Of a stretch of 64,000 bases of DNA, positions 39,880 to 51,400 are shown piece after piece. The stretch's first letter is position 1. The number at the start of each line of letters is the position of its first letter. Below the pieces are notes generated by a model. It was not told the origin of the DNA and did not search any database. It saw nothing but the letters and a program-made list of their open reading frames with translations. The translations under genes and the position numbers were made by a program. The DNA is from Urophycis tenuis (Eukaryota; Chordata; Actinopteri; Gadiformes; Phycidae). The DNA lies in NCBI GenBank assembly GCA_036785325.1, contig JAXIVH010000030.1, positions 2,469,735 to 2,533,734 on the forward strand. The letters are read 5' to 3'.

Positions 39880-40680
39880 TTTACACAGAGGTACAATGAA
39901 GCTAAAACAGGCCGCGGTCTGGGGCTGATTCTGAAATGATGCCAAATCCTTTTCTTATTACGGCGGTCTCAAGACATTGATACAATGGCGCTCAAATTGC
40001 ATTTGTACAACTGTGCAATATTGAATATCATCCGGATGCTTCACTCAATTATGCAGGTCTATGGCTGCAATAATCGGAGAGGAAGTCTGTATTCAATTTT
40101 TACATAATCATATTAAAATTCACTGAAAGATGGGACGTATGACACGAGAATCGTGTTGTATCTTGTGTAAGTCGTTACATAATTCGTCTTCGTATGTAAT
40201 TCAGATGGAAGCCTATGGAAATGATGGCCCAGATTAACAAATAATTATTATATCAATCAGTATGCTGCAGGCCTACTTCATTGAATTAATCTCAGATTTC
40301 ATGGATTATCATGTAATCGACCTATTTTATCTCTCGTTTTTCCTCTTTCCTATATTCCTTTCAAATGGCATTTGCCAGACACAATGACATTGCTCGATTT
40401 CATCGCTTCAACAGGAATATATGAAGGGATATATATATACATGTATATACCACTCTACCGGTATCTACCGCCATCTAGCGGCTAATTACGAGAATACACG
40501 TACGAATTGCACTCACGCATATGCGTTCTAGCAGAATAGCGCTTAATTGTAGTCATTCCATTCATTTTATGGGAGATAATCCTTGAAATTCAATTACAAA
40601 AAAAGGCATTCAACATCCACCTGTTCAAGTAATACGAGAAAAAGTGGTAAAAAAAAGGTTGCTTCCCCTTAATTGGATTA
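39880..40680. other. candidate conserved noncoding block
   Basis: About 800 bp almost free of simple repeats, with dense TAAT/ATTA and ATTTGCAT-like motifs and no ORF. This composition is typical of developmental enhancers, but nothing in the sequence alone proves it. Confidence 0.3.
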
Positions 40681-40683
40681 GAG

Positions 40684-40918
40684 ATGATTAGAAGATCACC
40701 CCCCTCCTGCTCACTGACCCTAATCTCTGTAATAACTGTAAAGCCTCTAAACTGCCTCCCAGCTGCAATGACATCGCCTGCAGCCAAGCAGTACACAGCA
40801 GATGCCCAAACAAACATCGACAACATCCACATCCACATCAACATCTCGGCCTTTTCTTTACTGAGGGGAGAGGGGCGGAGGGTTTCTTCTGCATCAGAAA
40901 CCCAAGCAAGACCAAACG
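40684..40918 (+). CDS. possible upstream exon of the unidentified Pro/Ala-rich gene
   Basis: An 80-codon ORF ends at a strong donor, ACG|GTGAGTAA (40918/40919), leaving one base of a codon. The downstream exon at 41931 begins with exactly two bases of a codon, so the two join in phase (..QARPN-A-KNTTMHLSG..). The left limit is uncertain: the ATG at 40684 is only the first in frame, and the real exon could start at an internal acceptor such as CCTGCAG near 40783. The 1-kb intron would contain the ACT microsatellite. Without transcript or homology support this is speculative. Confidence 0.25.
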
Positions 40919-40980
40919 GTGAGTAACGTCACGTCACATGACATCTCATCTCGGTCAGAGGAAGTCTGTCGCTGGCTATA

Positions 40981-41044
40981 GACTACTATTACTACTATTA
41001 TTAGGACTGCTACTATTATTAGTACAACAACAACAACAACAACA

Positions 41045-41081
<37 letters not shown>

Positions 41082-41126
41082 TTATTAGTACAACAACAAC
41101 AACTACTACTACTACTACTACTACTG

Positions 41127-41162
<36 letters not shown>

Positions 41163-41179
41163 GCCTACTACTACTACTG

Positions 41180-41250
<71 letters not shown>

Positions 41251-41251
41251 G

Positions 41252-41332
<81 letters not shown>
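40981..41332. repeat. ACT trinucleotide expansion with ACA(A)C blocks
   Basis: About 350 bp of (ACT)n. Two blocks of (CAA)n, each preceded by TATTATTAGTA, show that a longer unit was itself duplicated. Poly-Tyr and poly-Val ORFs are artefacts. Confidence 0.96.
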
Positions 41333-41333
<1 letters not shown>

Positions 41334-41930
41334 GAGCAACAAGTAGGTGGAAATAAAGATGCTTGTCATGCTACTATGCTAATACATTTAGAGCTGTTCT
41401 CTGTTGTTTTTCATGTAGAGAAAAAAACAACACTCATCAGACTCATGGAGGATGTATGAGAATGTTGTAACATTGTTGTATACATCCATACAGATGTATG
41501 GATAGATATAACCAGGATGTATGGGAATGTTAACGTCGTCTTTGAGCACATTCAAGTTAGATTGAATCAATTTAAGCAAGCACCACAATGTAAAAAGACT
41601 GTTTCTTTATTTCATCCACACACTGGAACGTTTCAGATGTAATTCCTGTTCTTTCTCCCTAAAGCCCTCCATCTTAAATCGATACTCCTTTCCGTTTAAA
41701 TGTGCATCTGCCACAATAAGCAATAACCTTCAGAACTTCTGAAAGACTCTCTTCTTGCGTGGGGGCCTTTATAGTGCCTCTATGATTAACAAATACAACG
41801 CTAACTATCACCTCTCCAGCTGAAGCTCATCACTTTGTCCACCACTCCCGTTCTGTGTGTCACATAATATCTCTTTTGTCCAGGTGTGGCACCCTTCGTG
41901 GCCTGAAGACACTTTGAACCCCCCCCCCAG

Positions 41931-42901
41931 CTAAAAATACTACCATGCACCTCAGCGGCGCAAACCTCACACTCCATGCTAAAAACGGCCGTCATTCCAC
42001 AACACCTGGCCTCCATTTGTCAGCGGCTCCGGGATGCGGGGCGGAGGAGGCCGCGGGTCGCCTTACGTCTGCCGGCCTCGCGCCGCGGGACCCGCTGCTC
42101 GGGTCGCCGGCCCCCCGCGGCCCGAGGGGCGTGGCGCCGGACGTGGGGCCCCTCCCCTCCCGGCTGGCCCCCCTGAAGCTGGCCCCCCTGCTGCCGCGCC
42201 CCGAGGACAAAAAGAGTCCCGCCGGCCCCCGCCAGGAGGACACGCGCCCCTCGGGTCGCGTCCGGAAGAAGACCCCCAGGGGTCCGGCCCCGGCGTGCGC
42301 GTCGCCCCCCACAGGGCCCGCTAAAGACCCCCCGGGCGGTGCCCCCCGTCCGCTCCGGGGGGCGGCGGGGGGCCCCGCGGAGATGACCGCCGACCAGCGG
42401 CGCCCCCTGGGGGACGTGGTGGTGTGCCGAGGGGCCCCGGCCCCCACCGCGTGCCCCAAGCCCTCCCCTCCCCCGCCCTCCGCTAAATCACCCATCCCCA
42501 CCGCGGCGGCGGCGTCCCGCCCGAGCCAGAACGCCCCCGGGGTGACGGCTCCCCTGGAGACGGGAGGCAGGCGGCGCCTGAGGAGGATCCCGCACCCGGA
42601 GGACGGCGGGTCACGTGAGGTCACGGCCACGGCCGCGGCCGCGGCGGACCTCCAGCCCCAGGCGCCCGCCTCCGCCGCCCCCAAGTCCCCCCGCGGCAAA
42701 TGCCAGCGGGCCGAGAGGGCCCTCCGGGAGGCGGGCCGCGTGCTGGAGAACGCGGCCAAGAGAGACGCCCAGCAGCAGCAGCAGCAGCAGCGGCGGCACC
42801 AGGACCGCCAGCAGCCCGGGGCGGCGCCCGGGGGCCTGGAGGTGTCGGGCCGCGCCATCAGAAGGACCGCCGTGGCCGACCTGCAGGAGTTGGTCCTGTG
42901 A
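41931..42901 (+). CDS. unidentified Pro/Ala/Arg-rich protein, likely terminal coding exon
   Basis: The frame is open from a plausible acceptor (run of nine C then AG, ending 41930) to TGA at 42899-42901. An internal ATG at 41945 would give 318 residues if this is a single exon. GC is very high and the antisense strand is also open, so length alone is weak evidence. However, G/C is highest at third codon positions in this frame, and the frame carries believable protein features: basic patches (GRVRKKTPRG), a Pro-rich SH3-ligand-like stretch (KPSPPPPSAKSPIP) and, near the C terminus, an amphipathic helix (RAERALREAGRVLENAAKRD) followed by seven Gln. I do not recognise the family. It sits about 4 kb upstream of the col22a1 5' region on the same strand. 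A possible polyadenylation signal AATAAA is at 43647-43652. Confidence 0.5.
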
Positions 42902-42937
42902 GGTCCAGACCTGCAGGAGTTGGTCCTGTGAGGTCCA
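42878..42937 (+). repeat. 30-bp tandem duplication spanning the stop codon of the Pro/Ala-rich ORF
   Basis: Two consecutive identical 30-bp units run 42878-42907 and 42908-42937, followed by three more matching bases. The unit begins GACCTGCAGGAGTTGGTCCT and includes TGTGAGGTCCA, so each copy carries the same C-terminal codons (DLQELVL) and the same TGA. Confidence 0.95.
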
Positions 42938-42999
42938 GACCCAGGTCCAACCCCGCCACCTCCCGTAGTTACCAGAGACGCTCTTCTGTCTCCTCGCTG

Positions 43000-44012
43000 A
43001 GGGGGGGGGGGGGGGGCGGGGAAGGATTAGTGAGAGGGCACACCCTGCCCTGCTTATCTCGCAAGGCCAACGGCCAGCGGCAACGCGGTCCACTTTGACG
43101 AGGCTTTGCGATGCGTGATCAGCTGCAGAAAATCCCTGCCAAGTAGCCCGAGGCAGCTCACCATGCACACCGGGAGCTTATGCATGCAAAACTGGGTGTT
43201 TGGTCTGCATTGGGGACCACACATTGTGTCGTGTTTGAAACGCTATAGCCTGCGTTGGGGGCCTCCCCACAGCTATTTTTGGTGCAAGGCTTCTGTTTGA
43301 ATTGTTGGTATTTATTCTACATAATTGTATCCTGTAAGGTTTGTGAAGAAAGAGCAACATGCTGCTATTACGTCAGTGAAAGCAAATGAATCTGGTTTCG
43401 GAACCCGCGCCCGCAGTGCGTTTTGGGTTGAAATGGGTTTTTATCGTGGGAAATGTGTCCTTCATATGATAGGATATGCCATCTGGACCCCGCCCATAAC
43501 AATGGAATCATGGTTTGCCTGCTCACTCACATGCCACTTATAAAAAAAGTACATTATACATGACAAACAATTGAATAGAAAGGTATTTTTTAAATTCATA
43601 CTTTGAGTCTTCTAGTAAAGCACGCCTGGGCCACAGATCCATAAACAATAAATCATCTTTTCATTCAGCCTGTTTGTGTGTTAATACTTTGCCTACGTGG
43701 GTGAGATTAAGTACACAAATACACTGCAAATGTCTCTGTTTTCTCTCCCAGACAATAGAGGAGTATTTTTCTACAAAGCACAGAGGACAGTGTGACCATA
43801 CCTTATGTTTGGTTTTTAATCTCCAAACTGAATGGAGGATGGCTTTCATTGAGTTTAACCCCTCATCCACTGGTGAGTCTCGTCACCGTGGTTTACTTTT
43901 AGAGCCTGTTCGGTCTTAGCTTTAACCCTACACTGACTAGAAGATGACAGCTTTTAGTTGACCCGCATGCGACCCCCTCACCCCTCGTAGTCACACACAG
44001 ACCCCCTACACA

Positions 44013-44050
<38 letters not shown>

Positions 44051-45829
44051 CACCCCCCCCCCCCCCCCCCTCCCCACCACTATGACCCAAGTCATAACGT
44101 GCATCTGCCCGGAATCATCCACTAACCACTGATGCTAAACATAGCCTGGCTTGGACTTAACGTGCTTAGATCACCAAGTGAACGGAAACTCAGAGGAAAG
44201 GTGCTTGTGTCGTTCTTCTTGCTTTTGATCTGTCTTTCTTTCTGTCTTCCTCTTTTCAGTCCACATTTCATTCTTTCATGAATTCATAAATTACTTATGT
44301 TCTTTTTCTTATTTTAACATTATTTTTATTAAACCCTTTTTACTTTTTTTTTTTTATTCAAAAGTTCACTTTCATGCTAATTTATTTGTCAAATTATGGC
44401 TGATTAAACTGTCCTACGTCACTTCCGCCTCGCGTGCGACGCATTCCTATTGAACATCTGCTACGGTTCTCCATCCACAGAACAAATACATGCGTCGACC
44501 CGTGCCTCATATCTGAAGTTATATTACAGTGAAAATAACTATCGTACGGTTTAGCCACTGTATATGTTCTCCATGCTTGCGCTATAATTGCAAAGGCAAC
44601 AGTGACGAATCGTAGCATTGGTTATAGTGCGGCGAAAGTCTCGTAGAGTCAGTCGTCTGCAAAATGACTTTACAACGTCACGTCTCCAGATGGTAGTTTG
44701 AAACACTCGGAGATTTGAAGTGGAAGGGGGAAAAAAAGAATAGTCATAAAAGTCATGTCGACAGCATTTAGGGTATGTATGGTCAGAAACGTAGAATTCA
44801 CTTCAGGAGGAACAAGAGCACGCCAGGATGTAGAAGAGGTTGTTACACGAAAGGCTCGCCTCCTCCGGGGAACCTGGACACGACAACACACGAGAAGGAA
44901 ATCAGTGAGCAATGAAATGTTCTTCACAGCCCTGCTCTGCTTTCCATGCTGCATGTGAAACACATGTGGAGTGTCTGAGGTTTCACCAAACAGGGTTTAA
45001 CCAAACGCATAGAGAATATAAATTAAGAAATTATAGACCGGTAAAATGAGCGGGGCGGAAAGCCACATCTAAAGAGATCACACCCCCAGCCCCCCTCAGT
45101 TGATGAATAGCCGTAGCCAGCGTGCGCTGCACACATTTTATTTATTACATTTCAATTAAGCTCATGAAGTGTTACAAGTGCTATAAAATAACAAGTGAAG
45201 TGAAGCGTGTCACTACTAGGCGCGACAAAAAGATGGAGAGAAGTGTTTCAACTGCCACCAGTCCACTTCATACATGGTGGGGACAGGGCCCACCACCACC
45301 ACCACCACCCCACCACCACCACCACCACCGGGCCCCAGGGCGGCTCCAGTTTGTGGCCGCGGACGCCGCCCCTCTCCTGGACTGGCTGAGGCGCCCATCT
45401 GTGTCCCCTGCAACACAAGGCCTCGCCGAGGTATAAAGGAGGGGAAGGGAAAAAAAAAAAAAGAGACAGAAATACCCGGAAAGTGGCTTCTATAATTGGA
45501 CAGGCCTCCTCTCTGTATGCCTGCTGCATTTCTTTCTGTTCTTTTTTTTTTTTTTCCCTTCCCCTCTCCTTTGGGGATGTCTGAAGTCAGCATAGCAGCA
45601 GAAGGCACCTCGTCGCACTCTCTCCGTGAGTGAAACCTTACACTTACTCCCTCTGTCTCCCTCCCTCTTTCCCTCCCTCCCTCCCTCCCTCACACACACG
45701 CACACGCACACACACACACACTGGGCCCTCCACCCTCGGCCCTCCCACCTCCAAGCCTAGAGGGTTGCAGGTCGTCCGCCTCACTTTCTACCAGTGCTCT
45801 GCGATGGATTGTCACCCTGGAATATAAAT
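43000..45829. other. noncoding stretch between the Pro/Ala-rich ORF and col22a1
   Basis: Contains a CT run (44014-44046), a poly-C run and a (CCA)n tract at 45291-45328. Short ORFs at 44670-44963 and 45122-45436 lack splice support. Confidence 0.5.
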
Positions 45830-46061
45830 GGTATCATCTTGTTGAAATCACTGAGCCCTCCGCCCCACCTCCACCGTCACCCCTCCCCCCCCCCCTTCTG
45901 GATTATTGGGGTTTGGGAGAGTTAAGAAAGTTTTTCCTTAATTTTGGATTGCGAGTGAACCCACGTGGAGATGGTGCAGCGAGTCCTGATCTAAAAGACA
46001 GAGAGACAAGTGCACTTGGGGGCCCCGAGAGAGAGAGAGAGAGACGCCGACTCTGCTAAAG
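45830..46061 (+). other. possible untranslated first exon and promoter area of col22a1
   Basis: The splice acceptor at 48241-48242 implies an upstream 5' UTR exon. The best donor I see is CTAAAG|GTAGGAG at 46061/46062, after a (GA)n tract. The bases before it are low in stop-free coding signal but GC-balanced and not repetitive. No clear TATA box fixes the start, so the left limit is arbitrary. Another upstream exon could exist further left. Confidence 0.25.
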
Positions 46062-46278
46062 GTAGGAGTGAAAGAATTAACAGGTGTTGTTGGAGAATTT
46101 TAATTTGACCCGAGACCTGTTTAAGACATCGTCTCTGTTGTCCATTTATCGGGCGATTATTTGTCAGCGTGTTGGAAGTTTGAATCGGTTCGCTTTCACC
46201 TTCATCCTCTCAAACTCCTTATCTTTTTCTTATTCCTCTCTTTGCTTCTCTTACTGTCTCCGGACTGACCGTGGGGAC

Positions 46279-46317
<39 letters not shown>

Positions 46318-47121
46318 AAAAAGAAGAAGTTGTTTTCTGTTTTTCACATTTGGGGAATGATGAAGTGCAGGTCTGTTATAAACATCTACCTTTAGGTCCC
46401 AGGTGTGTCGTTCACACAGGAAGTGGAAGCAAGCCGGACCCGCAGGTTGTGCAGAGGGAGAGCTGGCCCAGGGGCTTACACGCTGACACAGACAAACTTT
46501 TTGCTGTCTTTATTTATGCAGCCATTTTGTATAGGTTTTATTGCAGAGTAAGCTCTCTCAAATACATAAATTTAAGTGCTGGAAGAAAACAAATACTAAC
46601 ATCTCTTGTTTTCATGACGTTATGGAACTTAGTCACTGAATGTAATATATTTGTAGCGTTGTGATTTGTTTTATATTCTGTATGTTTCATCTGTTAATAT
46701 GCAAGCTGCATTCAACTTGTAGCTTTTTTTTTCTTCATTGTGAGTCATCAGCTGGCCATTTGAATCCACACTTACTGGGGAAATGATGGTCATTAGCATC
46801 AGTGAGTAGTGGGCCTGTTCTACTCCAGAGCCAAGCCAAGTGGCTGAAAGTAGCCCGGTGGAATATCAGATAAGGTCTCCGAAATGCGTCCCCATGGGAA
46901 TAAGTGGGGTCAAACCATATAATGCTCCTTTTCTCCTTTCACTCGCTATTTAGGCAGTGGTGCAACATTGTAAACACACACAGTTAGAACATGAACCAAT
47001 TTGATACCCCCAACTAATAACTCTAATATAGAATATGTGCGCAAACTAAAGCAATGTAATAATTGTATATGGGTGTATTTGAGGTATTTATGGAAACCTA
47101 TGTATATATAGGTTTCCATAT

Positions 47122-47396
47122 GGGCGGCAGTAGCTCAGTGGGTAGAGCGGGTGGACTGAGCGGGTCGTCCACTAACCATAGGGTTGGCGGTTCGATCCCC
47201 TTGATCCCCACTTCCAAAACTGTCTGCATGTTGAAGTGTCCTTGAGCAAGACACTGAACCCTGAACCCCAACTTGCTCCCCGGGCGCTGATCATAGCAGC
47301 CCACTGCTCCTATGTACAATAGGATGGGTCAAATGCAGAGAAATAATTTCGTTCCCATGTCTAAAAAACATGGGAATGACAAATGAAGACCACAAG
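47122..47396 (+). mobile_element. tRNA-derived SINE copy 2, between col22a1 5' UTR candidate and ATG exon
   Basis: The fullest copy of the family: A box TAGCTCAGTGGGTAGAGCGG, B box GGTTCGATCCC, the central GTCCTTGAGCAAGACACTGAACCC block, and a tail with GGATGGGTCAAATGCAGAG and AAATGAAGACC. If the upstream exon of col22a1 is real, this copy is intronic. Confidence 0.88.
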
Positions 47397-48309
47397 GTCC
47401 CAGTAAATATTCACACAGAGAGAGGGACACGTTATTTCTTGGGAGACATTTCTTTCTTGGAGACGTTTCAGGGTCCGGTGCTACATTGTGGAAAGTTGCA
47501 CCGGACCCCGGCGAAGACATTTCCAGTGGCAGGGGCAGAGGCTGTTTGTTATGGCTGTCTTCACCAGTGCAGTGGTCTCTTTGGCAGGCAACGCAACCCA
47601 AGACAACACAACCGCACAATGAGAAATAAGAATAGTTTGGTGTTTATACAGCATATTTACACGAGTGCCACACAAGCGCAGCTTCAACGAGGTCGAACAA
47701 AGAACTCCCGAACAGACTAAACAACCAGGACAGTGGCTGACATCAGACTGTTACCTATCCCCTGCCAGTACAGTGGGGCGGGCTAAGGTGGCTCAGTCCT
47801 TTAGTGCCATTGCTGCATGTATTCCTTGTGTGGTTGAACAGTTTATATTCCCTTTGGCTTCATCGCATCACTTGGTTCTTTTTTTACACGCTCACCCAGA
47901 ACAGGATGTCCGCAGAATGGTCTCGGACTTTGAACCCAAACATTTACCGATCGTTTCCTGTGATCTTTTAACACAATGCACCATATTCACCTTGACCTGA
48001 CGGAAATAGGACCTTTACTGTGCGTCGGCCGTTGGAAGTACAAACGCACAAAGGCGGCAGTTTGGAAACGACAAGGGTCATGACCTCGGTGTGGTATTTG
48101 CATGTCTGGAGTGTTAGTTCCTTCTCCTGTCAAGTCTCGTAATCGCCTGCTAAATATAATCCTAAGAATGATTATGATTTTGATGATTTTGATCATTCCC
48201 CCCCTCATACACACACACACACACACTGACATTTTCCCACAGATTGAGGAACTTGATGGTGGCGACGACATAAACCAAAGAACCGACACACCAAACCGAG
48301 CCGGCCGAC

Positions 48310-48403
48310 ATGGGGTTACGACTGGGATTAAGGTTCAGCCTGGTGGCGGTGATCCTGGCCTTGACTCTGTCGGGGGAGAGAGTCGAAGCTCAGAGCAGAG
48401 CAG
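48310..48403 (+). CDS. col22a1: col22a1 coding exon 1 (start codon, signal peptide)
   Basis: The ATG at 48310 opens 31 codons plus one base, then CAG|GTGAGG. Residues 1-8 are basic (MGLRLGLR), 9-20 are hydrophobic, and the likely cleavage follows VEA at residue 27. The stretch after that (QSRAGCK) resembles the mature N terminus of human collagen XXII. A strong acceptor, TTTTCCCACAG, ends at 48242, so this exon probably begins at 48243 with 67 bases of 5' UTR, which implies an untranslated exon further upstream. Confidence 0.88.
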
Positions 48404-48448
48404 GTGAGGCTGTCGATGTTATTCCCAACACACACAGACACACACAGG

Positions 48449-48487
<39 letters not shown>

Positions 48488-51400
48488 ACACACACACACA
48501 CACACAATCAAGAAGTTGTCTAGGTGTGGTAGCATTTATTGGATACCAAAGGCATACTATAATTAGCTTTTGTAATTCCTGAGTGGCGGAGGGGAAATGA
48601 ACATGCCTCACTTCAAAGCACATTCATGATATTCATTCTTCTTGAATCCTTGAAACCATTTGCCACGCCGTCGGTCGCTCATCGGTCGGTCTCATTCCTC
48701 ACGTTCCCCCACCCCCCCACCCCCCCTGCAGGTTGTAAAAACGTGCACTACGACCTGGCCTTCATCCTGGACACGTCGTCCAGCGTGGGCAAGGAGAACT
48801 TTGAGAAGATCCGGAAGTGGGTTGCCAACCTGGTGGAGTCCTTCGACGTGGGCGCGGAGAGGACGCGCGTGGCCGTGGTGCGCTACAGCGACCGCCCCAC
48901 GCTGGAGTTCAACCTGGCCAGGCACCAGAGTCTGGCGGAGGTGCAGCGCGCCGCCGCCAACATCCGCTACATCGGCGGCAACACCATGACGGGCGACGCC
49001 ATCGGCTACACCACGCAGAACGTCTTCGTGGAGCGCAACGGCGCCCGGCCCCGCGCCCAGGGCATCCAGCGCGTGGCCATCTTGGTCACGGACGGCAGGA
49101 GCCAGGATTACGTGCTGGAGCCGTCCAAGGAGGCGGCGGCGGCGGGGATCAGGGTGTTCGCCGTGGGCATCGGCGAGGCGCTACGGGTGGAGCTGGAGGA
49201 GATCGCCGCCGAGCCCAAGAACGCGCACGTCTTCCACGTGGCGGACTTCAACGCCATCGACAAGCTGCGCGGGCGCCTGAGGCGGCGGCTCTGTGAAAGT
49301 AAGCGACATGGAGGCGTGGCGGTGGAGCGCCATTTTTTGGGGGGGGGGGATTTTTCGAGTGTTGTTTCCGAAAGCCCGTTGCCTACGGGGCAAATCGCTG
49401 CGAAATAAATGCAATACCGCGTGAAATACATTTATCTTGAGAGAAAAAAAAAACGAAGAGATGATAACATTATGCTGCGGCAAGGAAATACAGTAAGTAA
49501 GCCACAAGGTGCTGGGATATTGCACTGGGTAAACAGGGTACTGCAGAACAATAGTATTGTATTCATGCGCCAACCTCAACCATCCAAGCGGCTGATGTGC
49601 TGGTACGGTACAGTACGAGTCCCTCAAGCTGCCCGTTGACTCTCCCACTCACCTGGTGAAGCATTGATCCAGCCTACGACGCTGCCAGCTGGGGGGAGGC
49701 AAGGGCAGCCGTCTTAAGTTGTGCGTAGCTCCTTTTTTTGGCTCCGAAGCGGCGGTGAAAAGGGGACATTTCTGTGGTGCAGCACCCTCTTGTGCATCTG
49801 GTGTGCGCTGGTGTGAAAGTGTTGACCGGAAAGCCTGCGCTGTCGCGTAACCTCAGCGGGGCCAACCAGCACTGGCGAAAGCCGCTTAAAGTGTAAGTGA
49901 ACCCCCTCTTTAGCTCTAATTCAAACGCTACCAAATAAAAACAGTGCATTGTGGGCTGAGAGCTCTAGGGCGGTGGCGGCGGCGGGGGTTAAGCTAGCAT
50001 ACGTCATTGCGTGTGAGCGCTAGGAGGAGCCATGTTATAACGCCGCGGCGTTGCACTTTAAGGGTCCAGGAAGGTCAGCCCTCTGTCGGATGGCCGCCGT
50101 TAACCTCGGCCATGGCCCAGACGGAGCTCCACACGTCTACACAGTTATATTATTATATTTGTTTCGGTGATTTCGTTTGGAGTTCGGGGCAGAGAAGAAC
50201 TTTCACGAACCGGCAGAGACTGGCAGACACAAGGGATATTACGCCTGTTTTTATTCACAGGGATGCTATTAATTTTTGTAAAAGTGACAAAAGTGGCGTA
50301 GATTGCTGTGTGGAAGATATACTAAGAGAAGACGATGATTCGGGGTTCACTGGCACTTTAAGAACAGTGTCTGATTTATTTTAGTCGGCCTTAAACTTTT
50401 AACATGAGCTATATTTTCTCTCTGAATGAATTAGTACGATGGAGGGGCAAGGCAAGACAGAGGGTTGAATGAATGGGTGTTATGTGAGGAGTGGAATATT
50501 TAAATATACAAGCGGTTCTATATGGTTTTCTGATTAATGTTCTAACATCAAACCTATTTGCACAAAAGTCATGGCTGCGGTAAAAAAACGAGTTTCATAA
50601 ATAGTGGCAGCACACATTTTAAATATACACAGCGATTACCACAGCTTCGCCAAAGATGACCAGAGTTCAGCTATGTGGTGCTGGTTGTCACTCTGGGTCT
50701 AAAATGAAGGATGGGTTCGGGGTGAAGCATGAGGAAACGGGAGGAGACGACCATTGGAAATGGTTGACATGCGAAAGGATCAATTAAAGACACAGAAACG
50801 TCGGTGGTTTGGTGAATGTATGCCGTGGTGGTGCTGGTACACTGTGTGGCGCTTTGACAACACTGCCAACACCTCGGCCCACCTGGCTCCCGTTGGTGTG
50901 GACGTTGACTCAGTGGAGGAACTGGTCTCCCTGAGGAAGCAGCTCTCAATGTCTTGTATGGAGCAGCTTGACATTTGGCGCGGTGCCTGTGGCCATCGTG
51001 TGCCCCGATACCGAGACACTGTTCGTCCCAAAGGAGTAGCTCGTAGATCACTTTTGTAGCCTTTCACCTTTGACCCTCACCCTGGATTCCAACCTGCTGA
51101 CCAAAAATGCCAGGACATAACAGATATTTCATTAGATGTTTCTATAATTCCTGCAAAAACTGTTTTTTTTTTTTTTTTTTTTACAATGACACGATGTTCA
51201 TGTTCCGACTGTAGCGGCGGCCAGCCTGCGAGCCACCCATTGTTCTCGTAGTGTAATCTCAAAATGTACCATGAGTACATCTCTAAGTTAGGCTGTGGTC
51301 AGCACAACTGGCACTCTGAGATATGCAAGTTATTTTTTGCTCTAAAAATTACAGCTCAAAATTTTTTCAAGTGGATCCCACAGAACATGCTGTGTGTTTG

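Noticed and set aside
41992..42858. 288-codon minus-strand ORF opposite the Pro/Ala-rich exon
   Set aside because: Long open frames on both strands are expected at this GC content; G/C enrichment at third positions favours the plus frame, and the minus frame has only Cys, Ala and Gly-rich low complexity.
45279..45434. Possible exon reading FVAADAAPLLDWLRRPSV
   Set aside because: It has a coding look, but a (CCA)n repeat precedes it, the donor is poor (GAG|GTATAA), and no partner exon or family was recognised.
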